NCBI RefSeq assembly: GCF_003667525.1
Contig: NZ_RCUW01000020.1
Span: 1-23,738, forward strand
Origin: Mycetocola_B reblochoni
GTDB taxonomy: Bacteria > Actinomycetota > Actinomycetes > Actinomycetales > Microbacteriaceae
Direction of reading: 5' to 3'
DNA: 23,738 nucleotides
Both the position numbers and the translations under genes were made by a program. How positions within the stretch are numbered: position 1 is the stretch's first letter; the number at the start of each line of letters is the position of its first letter. The notes beneath the pieces are model-generated. The model made no database searches, was not told the origin of the DNA, and was given only the letters and a program-made list of their open reading frames with translations. Positions 1 to 7,507 of this stretch are shown in pieces.

Positions 1-18
1 CGAGCACCGGCAGAACAG

Positions 19-55
19 GGTGAGGTCGCATCTTCCGTGAAGATGCGACCTCACC
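19..55 (-). terminator. Perfect 17-bp hairpin downstream of the VirB4-like gene
   Basis: Arms 19-35 and 39-55 are perfect inverted repeats of 17 bp around a 3-nt loop, starting 40 nt after the stop of the VirB4-like gene. There is no clear U-tract, so this may be a factor-dependent terminator, an mRNA 3' stabiliser or an attenuator. The 10-mer at 28-37 (GCATCTTCCG) recurs at 80-89, so an alternative pairing is possible. Confidence 0.6.
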
Positions 56-94
56 ACCCCGCACAGAGCCCCTCGACCCGCATCTTCCGGCGAA

Positions 95-1603
95 TCAGGC
101 TTCAGGATTCTTGAACTTGCGGGGAATCTGGGTCATCCGCTGGGTGGTGTCGAAGGCCCGCAACTCCTCCGGGTGCAACTGATGTTGGACGACGTATGAC
201 GATTCTTTGATCCGCCACAGCCCCTGCCCCGTCCCAAGCGACGGGAGGAGTTTCTGTTCGGTGCCGGTGAGGCCGAGGGTCTTCCCGGTGGTCCCGATCT
301 GGTCGGATTCTTGCCGGTAGATGATCCGCGACTCCGCATTCGCGAGCAGGCTGTTGGCGAGGGAGCGCATGGCGGAGCCGTGGTCGCCGACGTTGTCGAG
401 GTCGGTGAGCTTGTGAAAGATGAGCAGGTTCGCGATCCCGTAATGTCGGGCGAGCCGCCAGTGCGCGTCCATCCGCTTCAACAACGCCGGATGCGACATC
501 AGCCGCCACGCCTCGTCATAGACCACCCACCGTTGCCCGCCGTTCGGGTCCAACAGAGCGGATTCCATCCACGCCGACGAGCACGTCATCAGCACGCTGA
601 TGAGGGTGGAGTTCTCCACGACGCGGGACAAGTCGAGGGTGATCATCGGCAACGTCGGATCAAACGTCACCGTGGAGGGTCCGTCGAACAGGCCCTGGAG
701 GTCGCCGGAAACGAGGCGACGCAGAGCATGGCCGACCATCCGCCCGTCCTCGGCAAGCCGGTCGTCATCTGTGGGGTCGGGAGTGAGGATGCGGTCGACG
801 ACCATCGGCAGAATCGGCACATCGTTACTCGCGACCACGGCCTGGAGGGCGATATCGATGACCGTGTGTTCCAACGGCGACAACGACCGCTCGAGCACGG
901 TCTCGGCGAGGGCGCCGATCAGATCCCGGCGGCGTGACGCGACCGTCGAGGCCCACTCGGCATCGGAGAGCCCTCCAGGCCGGTAACCCTCATCAAGCGG
1001 GTTCAACCGGTTGCGTAACCCGTGGCCGAGGACGATTGCCTTCCCGCCCACCGCCTCCGCAACCGCCGTGTGCTCACCCTTCGGATCACCAGGGACATAG
1101 ACGCGACGCCCGAACGGGATGCTGCGGGTGTAGAGCGACTTGGCGAGGGACGACTTCCCACTGCCGACGATGCCGGCGAGGACGAGGTTGGGGGCAGTGA
1201 TGATGCCGCGCTGGTAGAGCACCCACGGGTCGTAGACGAAGGATCCGCCGGAGTACATGTCCTGCCCGACGAACACGCCCTGGGAGCCGAGGCCGCCTTC
1301 GGCGAGGAACGGGTACGCGCCCTGCAACGCCGCGGAGGTGTCCTGATGCGCGGGCACCCGAAACCCCCGATACGACCGCAATCCCGCGGGACCTGGCTCG
1401 CCGCTCCGGGGGAGGTAGTTCGTCGAGCGTGCCTCGGCTCGTTCCGCGGCGAGCTTCGCCTTCTCAGCGGCGCGTTGCTCGGCGTTCTCCCGGGCGATGA
1501 CTTGCCGGGCGGCACGTTCCCGGGTCTTGCGGTTCTTCCGACCTGTGCCGTCTTCGACGAGAACGGTGGAGTAGAGCTTCTTCGGGCTGGTGTGCAGTCC
1601 CAT
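95..1603 (-). CDS. VirB4-like conjugation ATPase (C-terminal motor domain)
   Basis: This 502-aa protein is a P-loop ATPase of the VirB4/TraC type, expected to power a type IV secretion (conjugation) channel at the inner face of the membrane. Walker A is GIVGSGKSS at about residues 144-152. Walker B is WVVYDEAW at about 359-366, in the hydrophobic-DEAW form typical of VirB4. The motif YRQESDQI follows at about 429-436. A charged Arg/Ala/Glu-rich N-terminal segment probably forms a coiled coil. I chose the ATG at 1603 because GGAAGG lies 7-12 nt upstream; the in-frame GTG at 1639 has no ribosome site and lies inside an intergenic motif. The VirB4 N-terminal domain is missing here and appears instead at the end of the preceding SCO6880-type protein, so VirB4 is split over two genes, as is usual in actinobacterial elements. 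Confidence 0.9.
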   Translation of the reverse strand: MGLHTSPKKLYSTVLVEDGTGRKNRKTRERAARQVIARENAEQRAAEKAKLAAERAEARSTNYLPRSGEPGPAGLRSYRGFRVPAHQDTSAALQGAYPFLAEGGLGSQGVFVGQDMYSGGSFVYDPWVLYQRGIITAPNLVLAGIVGSGKSSLAKSLYTRSIPFGRRVYVPGDPKGEHTAVAEAVGGKAIVLGHGLRNRLNPLDEGYRPGGLSDAEWASTVASRRRDLIGALAETVLERSLSPLEHTVIDIALQAVVASNDVPILPMVVDRILTPDPTDDDRLAEDGRMVGHALRRLVSGDLQGLFDGPSTVTFDPTLPMITLDLSRVVENSTLISVLMTCSSAWMESALLDPNGGQRWVVYDEAWRLMSHPALLKRMDAHWRLARHYGIANLLIFHKLTDLDNVGDHGSAMRSLANSLLANAESRIIYRQESDQIGTTGKTLGLTGTEQKLLPSLGTGQGLWRIKESSYVVQHQLHPEELRAFDTTQRMTQIPRKFKNPEA

Positions 1604-1636
1604 GAAATGGTGGCCTTCCGGCGGAGTGTGCAGTGA

Positions 1637-1650
1637 CACCGGTCAGGTAC
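1637..1650 (-). repeat. Intergenic motif copy A
   Basis: Sense sequence GTACCTGACCGGTG lies between the SCO6880 gene and the VirB4-like gene, with its core 41 nt upstream of the ATG at 1603. It can fold as UACC-N5-GGUG with one G-U pair. Confidence 0.7.
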
Positions 1651-1660
1651 GCCTCATGTC

Positions 1661-3124
1661 TCAGATGCCTCGGCAGAGCGGCAGCGCTGCCGCGACGAAC
1701 GCCTGTGCCTGCTGCCCGACCAGGCGACGGGTTTCGCACGACGCTTGGATCGCTGCCTGCTCTATCGCCGACACTGCAGCTTCCAGCTCATCGGCGGTAG
1801 ACGCGGAGATGGCGAGGAGTCCGGTGTAGCGGAGGACGCCGTGTCCGCTGGTGAGGTCGGCTTCCTGTTGGAGGACGTCTTGGTATTCGGCGGACTGCTG
1901 GGCGTCTTCGATCTGCCCGACCTTCTGCCGCTGCGCCGCATCACTGATGTATTCGGTCTTCTTCTTCCGAATATCCCGTGCTGCCTGATCGGAGCGGATC
2001 GGGTCACACAGCAGCGTGAACGCCCGCCGGATCCCGCTGGAGAGGAGTACGGGTGCGAGGAACCCTGGGTAGACGAGTGAGCGCGGCCACTCACTGATCC
2101 ACAACACCGCATGATGCGCGGAGTCGGAGCGCAGCTGGTCCCAGGTCTCTTCGACCGCGACCGGGCCTGCGGTGGCGAGGTCCTGTCCGATCTCGCCGGA
2201 TCGTTCCAGGGTCGCGGCTATCGCGGGGTCGTAGGCGGAGCGGAGCACGATGGCGAGCTGCCCTGGCGTGTACCAGTCAGAGGGTTTGAGGTCTGAGGTG
2301 CGGAGCGCGGTGGTGAGCGTCTCCATCTCCTGCCGCAACACGACCGCGGCACCTTTGAGGCTGCCGCCGGCGGTGCGGATCGCACGGGACGCAGCGCGCA
2401 TATCCAAGCTCAGGGAGATGGTCGAGATGTGGCGTTCCCCGGCAGGGCCTGCCCGGTCGATGAGCTCCCGGTACGTCGTCGCGACCCAGGAGTCATCGTC
2501 ATTGCCGTGCTCAGCCCACCACTGCGCGAGCCCCGACCCGGAGTCGGGGACCGTGCGCTCCAGGACCTGCAGACGGGCGATCCGGGTGGACCGACACGCG
2601 GTGGACAGGACACGGCCCCAGGCGTGCACGCGGCGTTCCTGCTCGCCGGGGTCGAGGAGGATGAATGAGGGGTGTGTGACTTCCACCAGCGCCGTCAGGG
2701 TCTGCCCGTGCGGGTCATGCACCATCACCGCCCCGCTCTCGGGATCCTCGTACTGACGCAACGGCGCCGCATCTCCAGGCAACGCGAGGGTTCCCGCGGG
2801 ACGTGGCTTCACAATCCGACGTCGATACCTCGTCTGCTGGAGGGCTTGCCGGAGCACCCAGTGCAGGGTGATCGGGACCCATTCGACGAGCTTCCGCCCA
2901 CCGACCGGTACCCAGGCGAGGGCAGCGCCGGTGCCCCAGATCGGGGACGTGTACAACGCGGCCGGGCCTCCGGTGTAAAGGGAGGCGATGAACACGGTAA
3001 CCGCGACGGAGAGGGCGATGACTTGTGGGAGTGAGAGGCCGAGGAGGATCCCGCGTTTGGTGAGGCGGGAGAACTTAACCGCTGACAGTTCGAACTCGGT
3101 GCGGGTGGACGCAGTGCTGGCCAT
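1661..3124 (-). CDS. SCO6880-family T4SS protein (PrgI/VirB3-like plus VirB4 N-terminal region)
   Basis: This 487-aa protein matches the SCO6880 family found beside VirB4 ATPases in actinobacterial conjugative elements. Residues 17-33 (KFSRLTKRGILLGLSLP) and two membrane segments at about 28-50 and 53-76 form a PrgI/VirB3-like anchor. The long cytoplasmic part ends in a stretch resembling the region just before the VirB4 ATPase domain (LVGQQAQAFVAAALPLCRG). The most likely role is to anchor the separately encoded VirB4 motor to the channel. The ATG at 3124 has CAGGAG 8 nt upstream. The gene lies 57 nt before the ATPase start and follows an unusually long structured leader (3125-3305). Confidence 0.85.
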   Translation of the reverse strand: MASTASTRTEFELSAVKFSRLTKRGILLGLSLPQVIALSVAVTVFIASLYTGGPAALYTSPIWGTGAALAWVPVGGRKLVEWVPITLHWVLRQALQQTRYRRRIVKPRPAGTLALPGDAAPLRQYEDPESGAVMVHDPHGQTLTALVEVTHPSFILLDPGEQERRVHAWGRVLSTACRSTRIARLQVLERTVPDSGSGLAQWWAEHGNDDDSWVATTYRELIDRAGPAGERHISTISLSLDMRAASRAIRTAGGSLKGAAVVLRQEMETLTTALRTSDLKPSDWYTPGQLAIVLRSAYDPAIAATLERSGEIGQDLATAGPVAVEETWDQLRSDSAHHAVLWISEWPRSLVYPGFLAPVLLSSGIRRAFTLLCDPIRSDQAARDIRKKKTEYISDAAQRQKVGQIEDAQQSAEYQDVLQQEADLTSGHGVLRYTGLLAISASTADELEAAVSAIEQAAIQASCETRRLVGQQAQAFVAAALPLCRGI

Positions 3125-3157
3125 AGGGTGCTCCTGAACAGGCGAACGGATCGGGGT

Positions 3158-3171
3158 CGCCGGTCAGGTAC
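3158..3171 (-). repeat. Intergenic motif copy B
   Basis: Sense sequence GTACCTGACCGGCG has its core 41 nt upstream of the SCO6880 start, the same distance as copies A and E. It lies just downstream of the 3188-3256 hairpin. Confidence 0.7.
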
Positions 3172-3187
3172 GGACAGCACAGCAGGC

Positions 3188-3256
3188 GGTGACCCGTGAA
3201 CCACCCCGGGCTCAGGTCGCTGCTGACCACCAGGGGTGTGCTGTTCACGGGCCACC
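3188..3256 (-). promoter_or_regulatory. Long nested hairpin in the leader of the SCO6880 gene
   Basis: Outer arms 3188-3201 and 3243-3256 pair over 14 positions with one mismatch. Inside them, CACCCC at 3202-3207 pairs with GGGGTG at 3233-3238, and GGTC at 3215-3218 pairs with GACC at 3225-3228. The structure occupies much of the 181-nt gap between the TrbL-like and SCO6880 genes. It has no U-tract. It could be an attenuator, an RNA-processing site or a translational control element. Confidence 0.55.
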
Positions 3257-3277
3257 GCCCGGATGACGGAACATCAT
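3245..3277 (-). CDS. Possible 10-codon leader peptide
   Basis: The sense strand has AGGAG directly before two ATG codons (3277 and 3274), opening a reading frame MMFRHPGGGP whose stop lies in the outer arm of the 3188-3256 hairpin. Ribosomes translating it would invade that stem, which is the logic of a leader peptide. The AGGAG-ATG spacing is very short for the first ATG and better for the second. This is speculative. Confidence 0.2.
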   Translation of the reverse strand: MMFRHPGGGP

Positions 3278-3291
3278 CTCCTCTCAGGTGC
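3278..3291 (-). repeat. Intergenic motif copy C (weak)
   Basis: Sense sequence GCACCTGAGAGGAG keeps the first half of the motif but not the second. It lies 15 nt after the stop of the TrbL-like gene and immediately before the possible leader peptide. Confidence 0.45.
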
Positions 3292-3305
3292 GGATCGTCT
3301 CCAGG

Positions 3306-4730
3306 TCAGGTCTTCGGCGTCGGCTTCGGCGGCGGAGTCTGCCCGCTGCCACCGTTGTTCGCGGGCGGTGCCTGCGGCTTTGGCGCAGGAGCGCTCGGCG
3401 CCGGTGTGGTGGGCTGGGTGGGCGGGACTGACAGGTCAGGTGGTGGCGGCGCGGACTGCCCCTCACTGGCGGCTCCGGCGTGGCCGTCTGCGGTGCGGCC
3501 GATCGCGTCGCCGAGCTTCGGGCCGGCCTCCGCTGCGCCCTTGGCGATCTTCGCCCCGGCGACTGCGGCGATCCCGACCGGACCTGCCGCTGCAGCACCC
3601 GCCCCGGCCCCCGCTCCTGCACCGCCTCCGGCAGCACCACCGCCTGCGCTGCTCCCCGCCGCTCCGGCACCACCTCCGCCGCCCGGCGAGGGTTTGGGCC
3701 CACCCCCTGGAGGGGGCGGCGGATTCCCTCCACCACCATCGTTCTTGCCGCCGTCCCCGCCGTCGAGGATCTTCTGCGGCCCACCACCGTCCGGTTTCCC
3801 AGGGAGAGGCGTGGGCCGGTTCATGGCTTGCTTGGACTCCTGCTCCGCGGACATGACGTGGTACATGTCGAAGCCGACGAAGGAGATGAACTTGTAGACC
3901 ATGTAGGGCGCGAACGCAGCGATGAACATCAGCACAATCCCCGCGATCGGATCCGCAATCGAACTGAGATCCATATCGATCGGCGCGTTGACCTGATTGA
4001 TCGCCACCAGGAACACCACGACGATCACGAGCTTCGAGAAGATCAACGCGAGCACGAAGCTGGCCCACTTCCCGAACCAGCCCTTCGTCGCATCCCAACT
4101 CGCCCCCGACAGGGCGATCGGTGCCATCACCACGGCGACCAAGATCAGGGCCTTGCGGATGAGGAGACTGAACCAGACGATCGCTGCCGCGCAGATCGCT
4201 AAAAAGCTGAGGAAGATGGTGATGATCGCCCCGGCACCGGGGGCGGTGAGGTTGATCGCGGTGAGACCTGCGACGAGGACCCCGATCTTCCCACCCATCT
4301 CCTCCAACGTCGTCCCGGTCGCCTGGATGATCCCAATCGAGAGCTGGTCAACGATCTCGAGCAGTGTTGCCGTCAGCGTGATGACGAGGAACGACCCGAG
4401 CACCGACTTCCCGAGGCCGAGGGCGGCGCGGGAGAGGGCGGTGGGGTCGCGGCGGATGAGGCCGGTGATGAGTTGCAGGCAGAAGAAGATCAGCATGACG
4501 AAGATCGCAATCCCGAACATCACGTTGTACACGCCGATGTAGCCGGCCCCGGTGATGTCGACCAGGGTGGTCGAGTCAAGCAGCGCCCACACGCCTTGGA
4601 AGATCCACGACGCAGCGTGCCCGATCGCTTGGGCGAGCCAGTCGAATGGTGCAGCGACGAGGGTGGCTGCACCTTCGCCGACGGCGTCGCAGACGTTGCT
4701 GATGATGGGGACGTCACAGATACCAGCCAC
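3306..4730 (-). CDS. TrbL/VirB6-like conjugation channel protein
   Basis: This 474-aa polytopic membrane protein probably forms part of the DNA-transfer channel. Hydrophobic segments lie at about 66-92, 103-127, 147-165, 168-191, 193-209, 222-246 and 260-285. The C-terminal third (about 306-474) is a low-complexity Gly/Pro/Ala-rich tail with runs such as GGGGNPPPPPGG, likely disordered and possibly cell-wall spanning. Position (directly upstream of SCO6880/VirB4, after the DUF6112 pair), topology and the long soluble tail match the TrbL/VirB6-type proteins of actinobacterial elements; family membership is inferred from these features rather than one diagnostic motif. The ATG at 4730 is 36 nt from the DUF6112 stop and has a GAAGGGAGG-type ribosome site. 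Confidence 0.8.
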   Translation of the reverse strand: MAGICDVPIISNVCDAVGEGAATLVAAPFDWLAQAIGHAASWIFQGVWALLDSTTLVDITGAGYIGVYNVMFGIAIFVMLIFFCLQLITGLIRRDPTALSRAALGLGKSVLGSFLVITLTATLLEIVDQLSIGIIQATGTTLEEMGGKIGVLVAGLTAINLTAPGAGAIITIFLSFLAICAAAIVWFSLLIRKALILVAVVMAPIALSGASWDATKGWFGKWASFVLALIFSKLVIVVVFLVAINQVNAPIDMDLSSIADPIAGIVLMFIAAFAPYMVYKFISFVGFDMYHVMSAEQESKQAMNRPTPLPGKPDGGGPQKILDGGDGGKNDGGGGNPPPPPGGGPKPSPGGGGGAGAAGSSAGGGAAGGGAGAGAGAGAAAAGPVGIAAVAGAKIAKGAAEAGPKLGDAIGRTADGHAGAASEGQSAPPPPDLSVPPTQPTTPAPSAPAPKPQAPPANNGGSGQTPPPKPTPKT

Positions 4731-4766
4731 AACACCCCTCCCTTCTACGGGTCGAGATGGTGATGG

Positions 4767-5090
4767 TTAGGAGACGGTCTGGCCGACGTTCCAGAAGAAG
4801 TTGATCAACGTCACCGACGCGCCGGTAATGATCGCCGCACCGCAGGAGATCAGCACCCCGACCTTTCCCCTCGACGCCAGATGCGGGTTGGAGGAGTTGG
4901 AGCCGAAGCCCCACACGACGGCGGAGACGATAAGGGCAAGGACGGACAGGATCAGCCCGATCGTCATCACCGCACCCACCACCGTGCGCAGCGCGGCGAT
5001 ACCGGGCAGTCCAGAGTCGTTCGGGGTGATGTCCACATTCGCGGGCAGCACCACGGCGATGGTGGTGAGAGTGTCGAGAACGGCAAGCAT
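4767..5090 (-). CDS. DUF6112-type small membrane protein (VirB2/pilin-like), copy 1
   Basis: This 107-aa protein has an N-terminal hydrophobic segment, then two membrane helices at about 36-60 and 76-99 separated by a short loop with SNPHLASRGKVGV. Size and topology resemble VirB2-type pilin subunits, and DUF6112 proteins sit at this place in actinobacterial conjugation clusters. It is a paralogue of the next gene upstream: both carry NP...(R/K)GKVGV and end in a W/F-rich helix with NF. AAGGAG lies 9 nt before the ATG at 5090. Its function as pilin is inferred from position and topology only. Confidence 0.75.
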   Translation of the reverse strand: MLAVLDTLTTIAVVLPANVDITPNDSGLPGIAALRTVVGAVMTIGLILSVLALIVSAVVWGFGSNSSNPHLASRGKVGVLISCGAAIITGASVTLINFFWNVGQTVS

Positions 5091-5139
5091 GGGTGGGCTC
5101 CTTCACAAGCGATCGCCCCGTACCCGGTCGTGCGGGGTC

Positions 5140-5153
5140 ACTGGGACAGGTGC
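5140..5153 (-). repeat. Intergenic motif copy D
   Basis: Sense sequence GCACCTGTCCCAGT has its core 57 nt upstream of the DUF6112 copy 1 start. It shares the extended form GCACCT..CCCAGTGAC with copy I, and both are followed by C.CCGC and GCACGA. Confidence 0.65.
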
Positions 5154-5176
5154 GATGCCGGAACGTGCGACGAGGC

Positions 5177-5476
5177 TCAGAGGGTGTCTCCGAGGTTCAG
5201 GAGGAAGTTCATCCATGCCACTCCGGCACCTGCGAGGGCGGCGGCTCCGAGGGCGACGAACACGCCGACTTTCCCTTTCGCGGCGGTCTGCGGGTTCCCG
5301 GCGGAGGAGGACACTGCCCACACGATCCCGGAGACGACGAGCATGAGCACCGAGGCGATCAACACGATCGTGAGCAGCGCGCCGACGATCTCGATGAGGG
5401 TGGAGCGGCCTCCGACACTGGAGAGATCGGGGTAGACGTTCTCAGCCTGTAGCAGGGCCAAGGTGATGGCAGGCAT
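5177..5476 (-). CDS. DUF6112-type small membrane protein (VirB2/pilin-like), copy 2
   Basis: This 99-aa paralogue of the neighbouring 107-aa protein has two membrane helices at about 28-53 and 69-93 joined by SSSAGNPQTAAKGKVGV. The ATG at 5476 is preceded by GAGGAG. An upstream in-frame start at 5512 would add a hydrophilic stretch and overlap the motif hairpin, so I rejected it. Both copies lie together between the cell-wall hydrolase and the TrbL-like gene, suggesting a tandem duplication with divergence, perhaps giving a major and a minor subunit. Confidence 0.75.
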   Translation of the reverse strand: MPAITLALLQAENVYPDLSSVGGRSTLIEIVGALLTIVLIASVLMLVVSGIVWAVSSSAGNPQTAAKGKVGVFVALGAAALAGAGVAWMNFLLNLGDTL

Positions 5477-5497
5477 ACGGTTCTCCTCACGACAACG

Positions 5498-5535
5498 GGG
5501 GTGGGTGGGCACCGGTCAGGTGCGCCACCCACCCC
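5498..5535 (-). promoter_or_regulatory. Strong hairpin carrying motif copy E in its tip
   Basis: Arms GGGGTGGGTGG (5498-5508) and its complement (5525-5535) pair perfectly over 11 bp. The stem continues through GCACC (5509-5513) and GGTGC (5519-5523) with one bulged base, leaving a 5-nt loop. The tip is the intergenic motif. It starts 17 nt after the hydrolase stop and ends 21 nt before the DUF6112 copy 2 start. Confidence 0.65.
5510..5523 (-). repeat. Intergenic motif copy E
   Basis: Sense sequence GCACCTGACCGGTG equals the consensus. Its core is 41 nt upstream of the start at 5476, and it forms the tip of the 5498-5535 hairpin. Confidence 0.8.
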
Positions 5536-5552
5536 GCCAGGCCCCGCTCAGC

Positions 5553-6719
5553 TCAGCTGGTGCAGCCTGGCCCGCCACCGACCGGGGCGTCGATGCCCTC
5601 GACACCGCGTTCTGCGAGCCACGGTTCAGCGTCGACGGCGGGGGCGTTCGCGCCGCCAGGGTGGACTTGGAAGTGCAGGTGCGGGCCGGTCGAGTGGCCG
5701 CTGCTGCCGACGTCGCCGATGTGTTGGCCGGCGGTGACCCTGTCGCCAGTGGTGACGTGGATGCCGTGTGCCCACATGTGGATGTACTTCGTCGCGACCT
5801 TTTCGCCGCCGATGGTGTGCTCGATAGTGATCTGCCCCGAATACCCATCGACCATCCCCGCATAGGTGACCAGGCCGTCGGCGAGAGCAAAGATCGGGGT
5901 GCCGTCGGGGGCTGCCCAGTCCGTGCCGGAGTGCAGGCGCGCCTCACCAGTGATGGGGTCAATCCGCGGCCCGAACGACGACGTGTGCACATAGCTGCCT
6001 GTCGGCAGTGGGAACACCAGCCGGCTCGTCTCGGGAATGTTCGTGTCCCCGGGCACACCGCTCCCGCCGCTGTTGTTGCGGGTGAGGGTGTCGAGGATGG
6101 TGCGGGCGACGGGCTCGTAGTTCTGGTACCGGTCCGGGTAGGCGGACACTTCGACGGCTTGGGCGGCTTCGCCCTTGTCCATCTGCTGCCACCCCGGAAT
6201 ATCGAGCAGCCCCCGCGGTGAGGGATAATTCGGTCCATCGGGTCCGCCATAGAACGCCCGCGCCTGATAGGTGGTGTCCATGAGCTCGGCAACGGTGCCC
6301 CACCCGGACTGCGGGCGCATCTGGAACAGACCCAAGCTGTCGTGATCGGAGCCGTTCCCGTCGTTCGGGTAGCTCCCGGATTCGGGGTAGGTGCCGGTAT
6401 TGGCGAGCTGCCGCAGCGTCGACTCCGTCAGCGCCGCCATCAACGCGATCAAAATCCCGTCCCGCCCCACCCCAGGAGTATTCGCTCCGACGGTGATGAT
6501 CGTCCCGGCGTGGGTGAGCTGCTGCTTGTTGAGAGTGAACGTGTACCCGTCTTTCATCGTCACCTGGAGCGAGTCCGGGATCGGCCCGAGGATCACACCG
6601 CTGGCGATGCAGTTCCCCTGGTTGAGGACGGCCGGGTTCACGAGCAGACCAATGCTGAGCAGCCCCAGCATCGGGGCGAGCAGCATAAACGTGGCTGCGG
6701 CAGCAAGGAGCTTCTTCAT
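5553..6719 (-). CDS. Bifunctional cell-wall hydrolase: lysozyme-like domain plus M23 endopeptidase
   Basis: This 388-aa exported protein probably opens the peptidoglycan locally for the conjugation channel. Residues 1-29 form a signal or membrane anchor (MKKLLAAAATFMLLAPMLG). A lysozyme/transglycosylase-like domain spans about 70-215, with candidate catalytic Glu99 in LTEST and the SLGLFQMRP motif at about 128-136. An M23 (LytM-type) domain spans about 235-375, with zinc ligands visible as H263-x3-D267 (HSGTD) and H347/H349 (HLHF). The ATG at 6719 starts 13 nt after the upstream stop; the longer upstream reading frame lies inside that gene and was rejected. The same two-domain layout is common in T4SS hydrolases of Gram-positive bacteria. 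Confidence 0.9.
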   Translation of the reverse strand: MKKLLAAAATFMLLAPMLGLLSIGLLVNPAVLNQGNCIASGVILGPIPDSLQVTMKDGYTFTLNKQQLTHAGTIITVGANTPGVGRDGILIALMAALTESTLRQLANTGTYPESGSYPNDGNGSDHDSLGLFQMRPQSGWGTVAELMDTTYQARAFYGGPDGPNYPSPRGLLDIPGWQQMDKGEAAQAVEVSAYPDRYQNYEPVARTILDTLTRNNSGGSGVPGDTNIPETSRLVFPLPTGSYVHTSSFGPRIDPITGEARLHSGTDWAAPDGTPIFALADGLVTYAGMVDGYSGQITIEHTIGGEKVATKYIHMWAHGIHVTTGDRVTAGQHIGDVGSSGHSTGPHLHFQVHPGGANAPAVDAEPWLAERGVEGIDAPVGGGPGCTS

Positions 6720-6732
6720 CCCGTGCCCCGGC

Positions 6733-7431
6733 CTATCGGAGGGGGTTGTCGAGTTCGGATAGGCGCAGCAGATGGCACCGGTCGAACACAGGCTGGCAGG
6801 ACACGAACACCGTGAACGCCACCGCATGCTCGCTCTGGACGGGGTCGTCGTACCAGACGCCGTCCCGGTGCCTGATGCCTTCGACCGTGTACGCGACCGT
6901 GCCGTCGGTGAGGTGCCCGCCGGAGGCGGCGACCGCTTCCTCCCACTGTGCGGGGACGAATACCCGGTCGATCTCAATGTGTTGGCGGGTGCGGTACTCG
7001 GCAAGATCCCGCCACGTCGACGCCGACGGGAAGTACCCGTCCATGTCCGCGATCAGCCCCGGCGTCTCCGTGCCGGACGGGTCCGCGTCCTCGATCAACA
7101 CACCCCGGTGATCAGCAGGAGTCAGGAGGGTAAAGGTATCCCAGTCGAACAACGCCACAGCGACCGCGCGCACGTAGGTCTCGGGGTTATTCGTGCGCGG
7201 CAAGGCCGGCAGATCGGCTTCGCCCGGCTGCCCAGTCGGGTCGACGGGGTCGAGCGGTGCCGTGGACGAGGTGGGTGTGCGCTCCCCGGGATCCTCACTG
7301 CCGTGGGGGCCGGTGACGAGGCCGTAGATGCCGACACCGGCGAGCACCGCGATGACGAGACCGGTCGCGGTGAGGGTGATGATCAGACGGCGACGACGAC
7401 GCTGCTGGTCGTCGGTGTGAGGAGAAGACAT
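6733..7431 (-). CDS. Single-pass membrane protein of the conjugation operon
   Basis: This 232-aa protein has a short basic cytoplasmic start (QRRRRRL), one membrane helix at about 16-38, a Pro/Thr-rich linker at about 42-75, and an extracytoplasmic domain of about 150 residues with two Cys near the end (SCQPVFDRCH), which could form a disulfide. Topology and position next to the hydrolase suggest a VirB8/TcpC-like scaffold role, but I see no sequence motif that proves it. The ATG at 7431 has GGAAGG 9-14 nt upstream, the same leader style as the VirB4 gene. The stop lies 13 nt before the hydrolase start, so the two are probably co-translated. Confidence 0.75.
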   Translation of the reverse strand: MSSPHTDDQQRRRRRLIITLTATGLVIAVLAGVGIYGLVTGPHGSEDPGERTPTSSTAPLDPVDPTGQPGEADLPALPRTNNPETYVRAVAVALFDWDTFTLLTPADHRGVLIEDADPSGTETPGLIADMDGYFPSASTWRDLAEYRTRQHIEIDRVFVPAQWEEAVAASGGHLTDGTVAYTVEGIRHRDGVWYDDPVQSEHAVAFTVFVSCQPVFDRCHLLRLSELDNPLR

Positions 7432-7453
7432 GAAGTGGGGCCTTCCAATAGAG

Positions 7454-7491
7454 GGGCGGGCGGGGTCACCCGATAGGTGCGCCGCCCGCCC
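7454..7491 (-). promoter_or_regulatory. Strong hairpin carrying motif copy F in its tip
   Basis: Arms 7454-7463 and 7482-7491 (GGGCGGGCGG and complement) pair perfectly over 10 bp, followed by a small internal loop and CACC-N5-GGTG. The outer stem sequence differs from the 5498-5535 hairpin, yet pairing and tip are kept. Confidence 0.6.
7467..7480 (-). repeat. Intergenic motif copy F
   Basis: Sense sequence GCACCTATCGGGTG keeps the CACC/GGTG arms with a changed 5-nt loop. Its core is 43 nt upstream of the start at 7431. Confidence 0.7.
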
Positions 7492-7507
7492 GCCGTCCGT
7501 TCCGCTC

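Noticed and set aside
1604..1639. GTG at 1639 as start of the VirB4-like gene
   Set aside because: No ribosome site, and it lies within motif copy A; ATG 1603 has GGAAGG at good spacing.
3196..3897. Pro/Ala-rich 233-aa frame on the plus strand
   Set aside because: It mirrors the Gly/Pro-rich tail of the TrbL-like protein and has no ribosome site.
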